A DNA stretch of 32,224 nt, taken from positions 1 to 32,224 of the forward strand of contig CAZPAY010000023.1 of the NCBI GenBank assembly GCA_964584805.1. Reading direction: 5' to 3'. Below are positions 7,023 to 15,452 of this stretch, piece after piece; position 1 is the first letter of the stretch; every line of letters starts with the position of its first letter. Made by a program: the position numbers and the translations under genes. Below the pieces are notes generated by a model that saw only the letters and a list, made by a program, of their open reading frames with translations, was not told the origin of the DNA and did no database searches. This DNA comes from JABHIE01 sp964584805. Its GTDB lineage: Bacteria > Planctomycetota > UBA1135.

Positions 7023-8285
7023 TTAAACCTCAGCGGGCTCAAGCGCGGTCAAGCGATAAACCTGGTCACGACGGCGCGCCTCGCCATCGTGGCTCATGGA
7101 AAACTGCATGCCTTTGGGTGCCGTTTCGACCGCGACCATTTCTCCGTTTTCATCGACACGAATTTCGCCGACCTTACCTTTGACCGCGCCCGTGGTGTGA
7201 CCGACGATGACATATTCATCCCCCACACTTAACTCAACCGCAGCGGTATCGACTTGAATCACGCCCAACTTCGAAAAGTAATTACTAATCGTGCCGACGA
7301 AATCTTTACGGTGCGTGGCTTTACTGCCCGGCTTATCCGACCAACCTTGTTTCTTGCCCAAGTAATAACCCGTTGAAAAACCGCGGTTGTAAACCTTTTT
7401 CAAGTCGGCCTTCCATCCCTCAATCTTGTCAGGTGAATAGGAGCCATCCACTACCGAATCGAGTGCCTCTCGGTAACAACGGACGACCTCGCCCACATAT
7501 TCAGGCGCACGGCCACGGCCCTCGACTTTAAAAACAGTCACGCCAGCGTCAATCATCTGGTCAATAAAATCAATCGTCAAAATATCATTTGGCGACATGA
7601 TTAAATCATTATCGACCACCAACTCATCGCCGGTCTCGACATCTGTCACGCGATAAGCCTTACGACAATTCTGCTCACACGCCCCACGGTTTGCGGATGC
7701 ATTAGACGTATACAACGACATCCCGCAACGACCGGAAACCGCAATGCAAAGCGCACCATGCGCAAAGGCTTCAATCTCAATCAAGCCGCCATCCGCACCA
7801 CGGATGTCATCTGCAACAATCGCTTTGGCGACGCGGTCAATCATTTGCAGGCTCAACTCGCGGGCAAAAACGATACGCGTGCAATAAGGCGCGTAAAACT
7901 TAACCGTCTCACTATTCGAAATCGACAACTGCGTTGACAGGTGCACTTCAAGCCCAAGCTCACGCGCCATCATGACGGCGGCCATATCGGACAAGATGAC
8001 AGCATCAACTTTTTGGCACGCGGCCTCAACCAACATCTCGCGGCACAAATCCAAATCATGCTCATACAACAAAGTATTCAAAGCAAGATAGGTTTTGACA
8101 CCTGACTTACGACAGAGTCCGCAAATCTCAGCGAGATCATCGCCCTCAAAACTGCGACGCGCGCGCGCGCGCATATTTAACTGCGCCAACCCAAAATAAA
8201 CGGCATCGGCACCATTGGCAATCGCCGCCTGCAAAGACGGGAAACAGCCAGCGGGTGCGAGTAATTCGAGATTTTGACTCTTCAT
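7023..8285 (-). CDS. U32-family protein, probable RNA hydroxylase (TrhP/RlhA-like)
   Basis: 420 residues, close to E. coli TrhP (YegQ). The N-terminal barrel starts LELLAPAGCFPSLQAAIANGADAVYFG, the standard U32 opening. The core signature is near residues 172-207: EAFAHGALCIAVSGRCGMS, then NRGACEQNCRKAYRV, giving Cys180, Cys187, Cys203 and Cys207 as probable iron-sulfur ligands. These proteins were named peptidases, but E. coli members hydroxylate uridine 34 of tRNA (TrhP) or a 23S rRNA cytidine (RlhA) and depend on iron-sulfur assembly and prephenate. A C-terminal beta domain (DFVGTISNYFSKLGVIQV onward) matches the TrhP layout. Here it heads an operon with a ferredoxin and chorismate mutase. 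Which RNA it acts on is not decided. Confidence 0.85.
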   Translation of the reverse strand: MKSQNLELLAPAGCFPSLQAAIANGADAVYFGLAQLNMRARARRSFEGDDLAEICGLCRKSGVKTYLALNTLLYEHDLDLCREMLVEAACQKVDAVILSDMAAVMMARELGLEVHLSTQLSISNSETVKFYAPYCTRIVFARELSLQMIDRVAKAIVADDIRGADGGLIEIEAFAHGALCIAVSGRCGMSLYTSNASANRGACEQNCRKAYRVTDVETGDELVVDNDLIMSPNDILTIDFIDQMIDAGVTVFKVEGRGRAPEYVGEVVRCYREALDSVVDGSYSPDKIEGWKADLKKVYNRGFSTGYYLGKKQGWSDKPGSKATHRKDFVGTISNYFSKLGVIQVDTAAVELSVGDEYVIVGHTTGAVKGKVGEIRVDENGEMVAVETAPKGMQFSMSHDGEARRRDQVYRLTALEPAEV

Positions 8286-8316
8286 TTTTCGACAACAGAA
8301 TGCGCAAGGAAGCCCT

Positions 8317-8326
8317 ATTGTATAAG
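8317..8326. promoter_or_regulatory. Overlapping divergent -10 candidates
   Basis: In the 60-base gap between the divergent U32 and GAF genes, TATAAG (8321-8326, plus strand) and TACAAT (8317-8322 read on the minus strand) overlap. Neither has a clear -35, so the call rests on the -10 match and position. Confidence 0.3.
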
Positions 8327-8345
8327 AGTCTTCCTTTTCTCCACG

Positions 8346-9746
8346 ATGACTCCCCCCGACGACAACTCGTACACCGAAAGCGGCGCTGACCTGCGCCTCG
8401 TCTTAGATTTCGCCGCTGCAATTGGCGAACTATCCAGCGTTGATTCGCTCTACTGGCTAATGGCCGACAAAATCGCTGAGTTGCTGGAACTCGAAGATTG
8501 CGTTTTATATTTGCGCAAGGGCGAGAACCTTTTACAGCAATCTGCTAGTGGCATCAAAGACAATGAGCACCATGTCGAGTCACCTATCATCGTGCCCATT
8601 GGAAAAGGCGTCGTCGGCAAGTGCGCGCAATCCATTCAAACGCAGTGCATTCCAGATTGCACTAAATTTGATGGCTATATCCCCGACACATTCCCTGGCC
8701 TTTCTGAATTAGCCGTACCCGTCATTTTCGAAGGTACCGTCATTGGCGTTTTTGACAGTGAGTCAACGCATTCTGATTTCTACACACCCAGACATCAATA
8801 CTTGCTCGAGCAAATGGCCTTGATTGCCGCCCCTCGCATTGACGCAAGCATTCAGCGCGACAAACTCGAAAATGCCGTGGTCTACTTGCTCGACAAAAAC
8901 AAGCAGAGCGCGCGCGAAACTGAAACCGACCAGAGCGGCGATCTCATCCCCGGTTTCCAAATCGGGAAGCATGAGCTGACCCGCCTTGTTCACGCTCATG
9001 ATTCAGCCACACTTTGGGAAGCCACGCAAACGGAGTTAAATCGCAAGGTTCTACTGCGCGTCCTCGCTCAAACAGATCGAGAGCATGGTGTTCAATTCCA
9101 CGAAAAGGCCGCGCTCGCTTCTCGCCTGAACCATCCTGGCATCACAAAAGTGCTCGATTTTGGGCAGGAAGGCGGGCGTCTCTGGATGGCCGAAGAGTTC
9201 GTCCCTGACACTCAGCCCATCAGTGAGTTTTTAGATGCCGTCCATCGTTTGCCGGCACTTCCGCAAGGTTATTTCGAAACCACTACCTGGATGGGCTTTC
9301 ATATCGCTGCGGCCCTCGCTTACGCACACAGTCATGGTATTTTTCATGGCAGCCTTGAGCCCTCGCAGATTTTGATGACTTCCGGCACGACGCCGCGACT
9401 CATGGGCTTTGGTATTCAAGCAAAACCCGACGCTGGGCAAACCGTCGAGAGTCTTACGCTTGCCGATATTCGCGCGGCGGGCGCAACACTTTATGAAACG
9501 ATTTGTTTTCGCAAACCCGACCTTGACCATTTCGTCCCACTCCGAGACATACGCCCGCAAACTCCGCAAGCCGTCGAGGAAGCCTGCCTTGCGCTTCTAG
9601 GCAAGAGCGAGCGATTAAAGATTCGCACGATGGCCGAGGCGCTGGCGACTTTCCAACAATTCAAACCCAAGCGCGAAAGCGGCAAGCAAGCCGATAGTCA
9701 AGGCGCGTTTTGGCACTGGCTACGGCGATTTGCCGGCGGCAAGTAG
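8346..9746 (+). CDS. GAF domain plus Ser/Thr pseudokinase
   Basis: 466 residues, cytoplasmic, no signal peptide or membrane segment. Residues ~15-175 are a GAF sensor domain (GKGVVGKCAQSIQTQCIPD, then SELAVPVIFEGTVIGVFDSE, are typical strands). After a linker, residues ~205-445 follow the protein kinase fold but lack its chemistry: no glycine-rich loop, the lysine strand reads KVLLRVL, the catalytic loop reads HGSLEPSQI in place of HRDLKPxN, and MGFGIQ replaces DFG. It should therefore not phosphorylate and may act as a scaffold or ligand-gated switch. The start ATG 8346 is the first Met before the GAF region; an upstream ATG at 8274 would overlap the divergent U32 gene. Partner proteins are not evident. 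Confidence 0.8.
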   Translation: MTPPDDNSYTESGADLRLVLDFAAAIGELSSVDSLYWLMADKIAELLELEDCVLYLRKGENLLQQSASGIKDNEHHVESPIIVPIGKGVVGKCAQSIQTQCIPDCTKFDGYIPDTFPGLSELAVPVIFEGTVIGVFDSESTHSDFYTPRHQYLLEQMALIAAPRIDASIQRDKLENAVVYLLDKNKQSARETETDQSGDLIPGFQIGKHELTRLVHAHDSATLWEATQTELNRKVLLRVLAQTDREHGVQFHEKAALASRLNHPGITKVLDFGQEGGRLWMAEEFVPDTQPISEFLDAVHRLPALPQGYFETTTWMGFHIAAALAYAHSHGIFHGSLEPSQILMTSGTTPRLMGFGIQAKPDAGQTVESLTLADIRAAGATLYETICFRKPDLDHFVPLRDIRPQTPQAVEEACLALLGKSERLKIRTMAEALATFQQFKPKRESGKQADSQGAFWHWLRRFAGGK

Positions 9747-9761
9747 GCCAATCCCGCGCGG

Positions 9762-11143
9762 TCACTCGTTGCGATAAACCGCGTGGCAGTCAAGGCAAGA
9801 TTGGCGGACGGCATCTAAACCTGTGTTTAAAGCCTCAATTTCGAGTTTGTCGCGGTTTAAGATATCTTCCATTTTTCGCGCTGCAACCAAACCTTGGTCA
9901 AGCCACTCTTGGAAATCAGTTTGCCCTGCGTATTCAGGCTCAGCCTTTGCAGCCATTGAACAATCTTCGAGGCCTTCGCGCAAAATGCGTGCCTCTTGTT
10001 GCGGCGACAAATCAGGTTGATCCGCCGGTACAACCCAACCCGCTTTCCGAATGGCCTTCAAGCGATCGTATACGCGATCCAAGTCGGCCATCGCGACATC
10101 TAAATCACTGACGGCTGCTTGGGCGACAAGTGTCGGTGTTGGCAAAACCCAAATCGCTGCAAAATCAAGTTCGCGCAAATCACGCCACAGCCCCGGGTAA
10201 TTTTCACTTGTGCCAACGGTTGTCATAAAACGCTCGGCATCACGCAAGTGATAACGCATGCTGCCGGGCGGGCAGGGCGTGTTTTCGCGCCAGCCCAAAA
10301 TATCAGCCAAAAGCAAAGTCGCCGTTGCTGCCGCGGCTGGCCCGCGATGCTTTCCATGATGACAGTGAAAGTACCAAGGACCCTTGGTAGAGCGAAAGAC
10401 CTCGGCCAATGCGCGCGCTTGCTCAAGGCCAATCCCGTCATAGCCAATCGGGATGTGGACATACCGCAAATTCGACGCCTGCGCTCGCGGCAAATCCGGG
10501 CGCGCGCCGTCGACGCTGATAACGGTCCGAATGCCAAACCGCTCAAGCGCTTCCCAATGTGATTCTAATTTCGGTTGAGCACCCGAATAAACGGCGGGTA
10601 CAACTTGCGTGAAATGGTCTGGAAATCCAGCGTAGGGGTCGGTTTTTGCCCCCCCTTTGTAGCAATCATGCCCCACCATGCTGTTGTCATTTGTTGCACG
10701 GGGCGCGCTAGTGCCGCTAGTGCCGCTAGTGCCGCTAGTGCCGCTAGTGCCGCTAGNNNNNNNNNNNNNNNNNNNNNNNNNNNNNNNNNNNNNNNNNNNN
10801 NNNNNNNNNNNNNNNNNNNNNNNNNNNNNNNNNNNNNNNNNNNNNNNNNNNNNNNNGGCGCGCTAGTGCCGCTAGTGCCGCTAGTGCCGCTAGTGCCGCT
10901 AGTGCCGCTAGGCGCACTAGGCGCACCTGGAGTGCGCGGGGCCAATCGAGGCGCTGGGTAGGCAGCACGGTAGTTTTTCTGAAACTCATCCAACAACATC
11001 GACCGAGACGAAACCGGTGCGACACAGACGCTAGGGCCGCGATAAAGCCCAGTGGGCTGTGCTGACGACTGAGAATTGACCTCATGAGTCATCGGCTGAC
11101 AGGCAGCAAGCAAACCAAAAACGAGGGTGGCGGATTTATTCAT
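9762..11143 (-). CDS. Lipoprotein: tyrosine/dual-specificity phosphatase-like domain with C-terminal CxxCH haem motif
   Basis: The ATG at 11143 begins a lipoprotein leader (MNKSATLVFGLLAAC, lipobox LAAC). After ~75 residues comes a Gly-Thr-Ser repeat that reads into an assembly gap and emerges from it in the same repeat. It continues to VYSGAQPKLESHWEALERFG and the phosphatase loop HCHHGKHRG (C-x5-R). The C-terminal ~120 helical residues end in SCLDCHAVYRN, a CxxCH haem site as in cytochrome c'-like helical bundles. Merging the 55-base flank overlap gives one frame of 408 residues. It should be anchored outside the cytoplasm. Phosphatase activity and haem attachment are predicted, not shown; the usual Asp general acid was not identified. 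It is the last gene of the topoisomerase operon, 57 bases after cytidine deaminase. Confidence 0.72.
10702..10911. repeat. 9-base tandem repeat (GCTAGTGCC) on both sides of a gap
   Basis: Five GCTAGTGCC units, bounded by GGCGC and GCTAG, occur at 10702-10756 and again, identically over 55 bases, at 10857-10911. Read on the minus strand they encode Gly-Thr-Ser triplets of the lipoprotein linker. A run of N separates the two blocks. The identity suggests one block seen twice rather than two blocks. Confidence 0.85.
10757..10856. other. Assembly gap of exactly 100 N
   Basis: A round-number scaffold gap within the Gly-Thr-Ser repeat. Flanks overlap by 55 identical bases and removing the N run plus one copy restores the frame, so the true gap may be zero or may hide further 9-base units. 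Confidence 0.9.
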
Positions 11144-11200
11144 CGCCCTAGAAAAGCAATTGCCGTGCCAACAAAACTACAGCCTAAGCCGCTCGAAATG

Positions 11201-11605
11201 TTACGGCTTGGGAACACTACGGAAGCCAGCCGGGATTAACTCACCCAAACTCATTTCGCGTGATTCGCCGCGGCAGCCCATCCAGACGGGAACCTTTTGC
11301 GGGTCAGGGGCAAACTCAAGCAACACTTGCCGGCACGCGCCACACGGAGAAAGTGGCTCGTCTACATCTGCCCAAACGGCCACCGCAACGATTTCACGCA
11401 GACCCGCGCAAGCGCCGAATGCGACCGCATGCCGCTCGGCACAAACCGTCACGGGGTAACTTGCGTTTTCGACATTGCTGCCGGATGTCACCGTGCCATC
11501 GGCCCACTCGACTGCCGCGCCAACTTTGAAATTGGAATAAGGCGAGTAACTAAATTCAGCCGCGTTGCGTGCGCGCTCCATCAGGTCGTTGGCGATTTCT
11601 GACAT
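11201..11605 (-). CDS. cdd: Cytidine deaminase
   Basis: 134 residues, the usual length of tetrameric cytidine deaminases. It hydrolyses cytidine or deoxycytidine to uridine or deoxyuridine in pyrimidine salvage. Zinc ligands are Cys55 in the VCAERHA motif, with Glu57 as the proton shuttle, and Cys88 and Cys91 in PCGACRQ. The substrate strand SPYSNFKVGAAVE and the GSNVENASYP loop (ribose contacts) are intact. It follows the sulfotransferase-like gene by 4 bases in the minus-strand operon. No reason for its linkage to topoisomerase is apparent beyond nucleotide and DNA metabolism. Confidence 0.95.
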   Translation of the reverse strand: MSEIANDLMERARNAAEFSYSPYSNFKVGAAVEWADGTVTSGSNVENASYPVTVCAERHAVAFGACAGLREIVAVAVWADVDEPLSPCGACRQVLLEFAPDPQKVPVWMGCRGESREMSLGELIPAGFRSVPKP

Positions 11606-11609
11606 TGCT

Positions 11610-12344
11610 TTAGGGTATCAGCCGCGCGGCGTGAAGCTCTTCATAAAGCGGGGTCGCCCAATCCAACAACCCACGCTGGGCTTCCGGGAAAGGTTCTGAT
11701 TTGGGCAAATATGCCGAAAAGCCTGTAGATCCTTCCACTTTGGCGTACCAAAACGGGGCCCAAATGCCATAACACTCATGCCGCCCCGCAGACCACTTCA
11801 ACATCGCCAACTCAAAATCAAGGTGCAGGCGCTCACACAGTGCGCGCAACATGGCCTCTGGATTTTGAAGCAACTCTTGCGAAGAAACCACGAGCGGCGG
11901 CTGAAGCGAATCGCCCGAACTCAACCCTCGCCCACTCAAGCGACGAAACAAATCAACCTGTTGCGCGAAGCCCAAGTCATCCGTCGCCACTCGGCCTAAA
12001 TCACGCACCATCGACGGAATCATCTCACGCGGGTGGCGAATCAAAAACAAATGTTGCCGCGCCGCCAAAAATGAATCGCTTGCCCCGTCAAGCATGTGAT
12101 GCGCCATATGCTTTTCGAAAACCACCGACAGACCTGACTCTGCAGCACGGGCGGCGACGGCATCTAAGTCGGGGTCGCCAGCAGCCAAGACTTCTTCGCG
12201 CATCGGGTGCTCTTTGAAGGTGCGCGACAAATATTTTGCGTAATACGGCTCGTCCACCCCCAGGGTGTCGGAGCGATTCACGAATGACCGCAACAGCGCA
12301 GTCGAGACCGTGCGCGGAGTCGACCAGAGCGCGATGCGTTTCAC
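11610..12344 (-). CDS. Sulfotransferase-like protein (PAPS-binding fold)
   Basis: 244 residues. The N-terminal strand-loop RIALWSTPRTVSTALLRSF matches the 5'-phosphosulfate loop of the sulfotransferase superfamily, in the variant (WS-PRT-STALLRSF) found in bacterial proteins annotated as sulfotransferase family. LFLIRHPREMIPSM near residue 100 matches the 3'-phosphate region. No signal peptide is seen, so it should be cytoplasmic. The start overlaps the topoisomerase stop by 4 bases. The acceptor is unknown, and in this subgroup sulfotransfer is not certain. Confidence 0.7.
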   Translation of the reverse strand: MKRIALWSTPRTVSTALLRSFVNRSDTLGVDEPYYAKYLSRTFKEHPMREEVLAAGDPDLDAVAARAAESGLSVVFEKHMAHHMLDGASDSFLAARQHLFLIRHPREMIPSMVRDLGRVATDDLGFAQQVDLFRRLSGRGLSSGDSLQPPLVVSSQELLQNPEAMLRALCERLHLDFELAMLKWSAGRHECYGIWAPFWYAKVEGSTGFSAYLPKSEPFPEAQRGLLDWATPLYEELHAARLIP

Positions 12345-15268
12345 GCTTTCTTCTTGGCTACTTTTTTCTTAGCCGCTTTCTTCTTAGCCGTCTTTTTCTT
12401 GGCGATTTTCTTTTTCGCTTTCTTCTTGCCGCCACCTTCGCGTGGTTTGAACTCGAAACCATGGCGACCGTTTTCTTTGCGATTCAATCGCGCGGTGAAC
12501 GCCCGGCCTTTTTTCGAGATGAAGTCTTCGATCCAGGTGGTGTGTGCGGTATCACCGAAGTAAGGCGTCAAATCCACACGCGTCATTTCGCGCTGACAAA
12601 CCGTGCGTGGCATTTTCAGGCCGCACCCCTTATCAGTTTCGCCATAACGACACTCAAAGTGCGTCGCGGTCTCGACAATTTGACCCTTTTCTTTTGCCTT
12701 GGCGTCAGCCGCGCATTTCGGGCAAGCCACAAACGGCTCGGCGCTCACAGGGTAACTCACCAACTCAGGAGCCACTTGCCCCGAATCGTCCCCACCCTTA
12801 TAGCCCTTGATAAAATCGAAATCGAGCTTGAGCTCTTCTTCGGTGCTGAAACGAATCTGCCCTGCGTAAGTTGTGCCAGCCATCGCAACAAAGCCATCAA
12901 GCGGGCCCGTCTCTTTTTCTTTGAGCAGTTTCTCGACCACGGGTCGGTTCATGTAACGACCGCGGAATTCTTTCCAAACGGTAAACAAACAGGCATCGGG
13001 CTCAACGGCTTTAACGCCGCACTCTTTTACCGAGCCGTCTGGCCCGTGCTCGTCGACACAAGCCTCAAGCTCAGCCTGGCGCGCATCGAGTGGCGCATCA
13101 GCATCGTAGGCCACATGCAAGACACCATTCACGCGTTTCGGGTCACAAACGACCTCAACCATGCCATCAAGCTTGCGCATCTCAGCTGCAATCACCTCAA
13201 GCGACTCGGCAATCGGCACTTTAGACCCTTTGCCAAAACTCTTGACCGTCACATCAAACTTGCTGCCCTTGGACTCGCGCGAGCAACGATAGCCCTTAAC
13301 GCCCTCAAGAATAGGGAAGCCATCCGCGGGGCAAGTGCCAACCGGAGCCTCATCTTTGTACAAATCGCCGTAATCGAAGTTGGTCAATTTCTCGACCAAG
13401 TCACGCACCGACTCTTTGATTTCATTCATGTAACTCTCGCGGTCGCGCTTGCCTTCTTGCACTTGCAAGAGATGAAATTCCATCTCGGCAGTCAATTCGG
13501 CCTTGGCCAAATCATCGGCCTGCAAACGCTCAAGGAAATCAATCAGCGTAATCGCCTTAGCTGTGGCCCGCAGACTCTTACCCGCGCGCGCGGCATAACC
13601 TTTGGCAATCAAGCCCTCGATGCAATCCGCGCGAGTGGCGGGCGTGCCCAAACCCTTTTCTTTGAGAGACTGCAAGAGTTCCTCATCTTCGAGGTCATCG
13701 TGGCCATCAAGATCGATATCGCTTGCCTGCTCCATCGCCTTAAGTAGGCCAGCCTCGGTGTACCTTTTTGGCGGACGCGTTGCGTCATCTTCGACCTTGA
13801 GCTTGACATTCTTACCCTCAACGTTTTCGCCCTGCGGCACGCCCAAATCGTCAAGCATCTCTGCCTTGCGCGGGCGGCGGTCGGCCAACTGCCAACCCGG
13901 CACGACCAAACGACTCGCCTCGGTGTAGAAAACATAGGCGCCATTCTCGGCTTTCGTTGAAGCAACGCTCGTTTCGCGCACGACCTTTTCCCAAGTGCTT
14001 TCGCCCATGAATGCAGCCAAGAAACGGCGCACCACCAACTCGTAAACCTTGGCGTCATCACCACCAAGTGGCGAGGCCGGAACCGTACCGGTTGGGATGA
14101 TGGCGAAGTGATCGCCCACTCGCTTGTTGTCTAGGTTGCGCGCAACATTTTCGAGTGTGCCACTTTGCAAAGCCTTGGCCGACTCCATCATGCCCTCATC
14201 GCGCCCCTCTTCTGCAAAAGCGGCCGTGGCTGCGCCGCTTGCAAACTCGCCGATACGCTCAAGCACTTGCGGCATGTAATCCTCAGGCAGCGCGTCATAA
14301 TCGGTACGCGGATAAGTCAACGCCTTGTGCGATTCGTATAAACGCTGAGCCGCTTGAAGCGTGCGCCGCGCCGACAAACCGTAGCGGCTGTTGGCCTCTT
14401 TCTGCAAAGAAGTTAGCGAGTGCAGTTTGGGCACCTTACGATTCGAGCGACGGGCTGATTCCGAGACGGAAGTCGCTGCCTTTTCGCAAATCTTGCCGAT
14501 GGAGATCGCCAACTTTTCGTCCCAAATCTTTTCGCCGTCTTTGCCTGACTTTGTCGTGCGAAACTGCGCATCGTATTTGTCGCCGTTGACCGTAAACTTA
14601 CCTTTGACTTTCCAAAAAGGCACAGGGGCGTGCGCCAACACTTTGAGCTCGCGGTGCACCAAAAAAGCCAGGGTCGGCGTCTGCACGCGACCGGCTGACC
14701 AAACCCCACGCTCACGGCGACCCTTGAGTCGCTTGGTGATTCCGCGGGTTGCATTCATACCGATAATCCAATCAGCCTCGGCACGGCAATAAGCGGCGGC
14801 ACCTAGGCCATCGTATTTGCTGGCTGATTCCATCATGCCAAAAGCATCGCGAATCGCGTCGGCGGTCATGGATTGCAACCAAAGCCGCAAGACGGGCTTA
14901 TCTACGCCGCAGTATTCCTCGATTTCGCGGAAAATCAGCTCACCCTCACGCGCAGCATCACATGCGTTGACAATCGTCTCGACATCATTGCGCTCTGCAA
15001 TTTTCTTGAGCAAGCGCAACTGCTTGGTTTGCCCCGCCCGCACCCGACGTCGGAACTTATCGGGCAGAATCGGCAGACCCGCCAGCGACCAGTTTTTCAA
15101 TTCTGGGTCGTAGGATTCGGGCTCTTCGAGCTCGACAAGGTGGCCCACGGCCCACGAAATCACATGGTCAGGGCCTTCCCAATAACCCTCGAGGGGCTTG
15201 AATTTGCCAGGGAGTGCACGAGCGAGGTCGCCCGCGACGGATGGTTTCTCAGCGATAATGAATTGCAT
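12341..15268 (-). CDS. topB: Type IA DNA topoisomerase (TopB-like) with lysine-rich tail
   Basis: 975 residues. The Toprim domain starts MQFIIAEKPSVAGDLARALP (catalytic Glu7) with ACDAAREGE near residue 102. The opening is closer to topoisomerase III than to TopA. GVWSAGRVQTPTLAFLVHRE near 188-206 and the active-site tyrosine in ALTYPRTDYDALP (Tyr319) are intact. The C-terminal third has Cys-containing modules, including CPKC with distant Cys pairs, resembling topoisomerase zinc ribbons. The last ~30 residues are Lys/Ala repeats (KKKAAKKKVAKKKA), like a histone H1 tail and probably nonspecific DNA binding. It relaxes or decatenates DNA. First gene of a four-gene operon. A long open frame on the opposite strand here (12236-13747) is a shadow. 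Confidence 0.88.
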   Translation of the reverse strand: MQFIIAEKPSVAGDLARALPGKFKPLEGYWEGPDHVISWAVGHLVELEEPESYDPELKNWSLAGLPILPDKFRRRVRAGQTKQLRLLKKIAERNDVETIVNACDAAREGELIFREIEEYCGVDKPVLRLWLQSMTADAIRDAFGMMESASKYDGLGAAAYCRAEADWIIGMNATRGITKRLKGRRERGVWSAGRVQTPTLAFLVHRELKVLAHAPVPFWKVKGKFTVNGDKYDAQFRTTKSGKDGEKIWDEKLAISIGKICEKAATSVSESARRSNRKVPKLHSLTSLQKEANSRYGLSARRTLQAAQRLYESHKALTYPRTDYDALPEDYMPQVLERIGEFASGAATAAFAEEGRDEGMMESAKALQSGTLENVARNLDNKRVGDHFAIIPTGTVPASPLGGDDAKVYELVVRRFLAAFMGESTWEKVVRETSVASTKAENGAYVFYTEASRLVVPGWQLADRRPRKAEMLDDLGVPQGENVEGKNVKLKVEDDATRPPKRYTEAGLLKAMEQASDIDLDGHDDLEDEELLQSLKEKGLGTPATRADCIEGLIAKGYAARAGKSLRATAKAITLIDFLERLQADDLAKAELTAEMEFHLLQVQEGKRDRESYMNEIKESVRDLVEKLTNFDYGDLYKDEAPVGTCPADGFPILEGVKGYRCSRESKGSKFDVTVKSFGKGSKVPIAESLEVIAAEMRKLDGMVEVVCDPKRVNGVLHVAYDADAPLDARQAELEACVDEHGPDGSVKECGVKAVEPDACLFTVWKEFRGRYMNRPVVEKLLKEKETGPLDGFVAMAGTTYAGQIRFSTEEELKLDFDFIKGYKGGDDSGQVAPELVSYPVSAEPFVACPKCAADAKAKEKGQIVETATHFECRYGETDKGCGLKMPRTVCQREMTRVDLTPYFGDTAHTTWIEDFISKKGRAFTARLNRKENGRHGFEFKPREGGGKKKAKKKIAKKKTAKKKAAKKKVAKKKA

Positions 15269-15452
15269 GGCGGTTAAGGCCCTTCCCGCTTTCTGCGGGG
15301 GTTACGACGAGCAGGATTGCCCGTGGTTGAGGGCGAACTCTATAGGGATGGCAGGCGTTTCGCAAGCCGCGAAATCCAATTTCCAAAAAACTCTGGATTT
15401 ATCCTCAAGTTTGACACCCCCCTAGGCCGAAGTAAGACCGGAGGAAAATCCC

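Noticed and set aside
7023..8285. Collagenase or U32 peptidase
   Set aside because: The family name is historical. The four-Cys signature and the ferredoxin and chorismate mutase neighbours fit RNA hydroxylation.
10702..10911. CRISPR-like repeats
   Set aside because: The 9-base units are contiguous with no spacers and are in coding sequence.
10575..10961. Val-Pro-Leu or Ala-Ala-Ser repeat proteins in other frames around the gap
   Set aside because: These are translations of the same 9-base repeat in the wrong frames. The Gly-Thr-Ser frame joins a lipoprotein leader to a phosphatase domain.
12236..13747. Long open frame of 503 codons on the plus strand
   Set aside because: It lies almost wholly inside the topoisomerase gene on the other strand and has low-complexity Phe/Leu sequence that is the mirror of the Lys-rich tail. 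The minus-strand frame has all type IA motifs.
15411..15416. TTGACA as a -35 box for the pseudopilin gene
   Set aside because: No -10 box is seen at the right distance (AAGACC at 17 bases). A promoter is likely nearby but cannot be placed.
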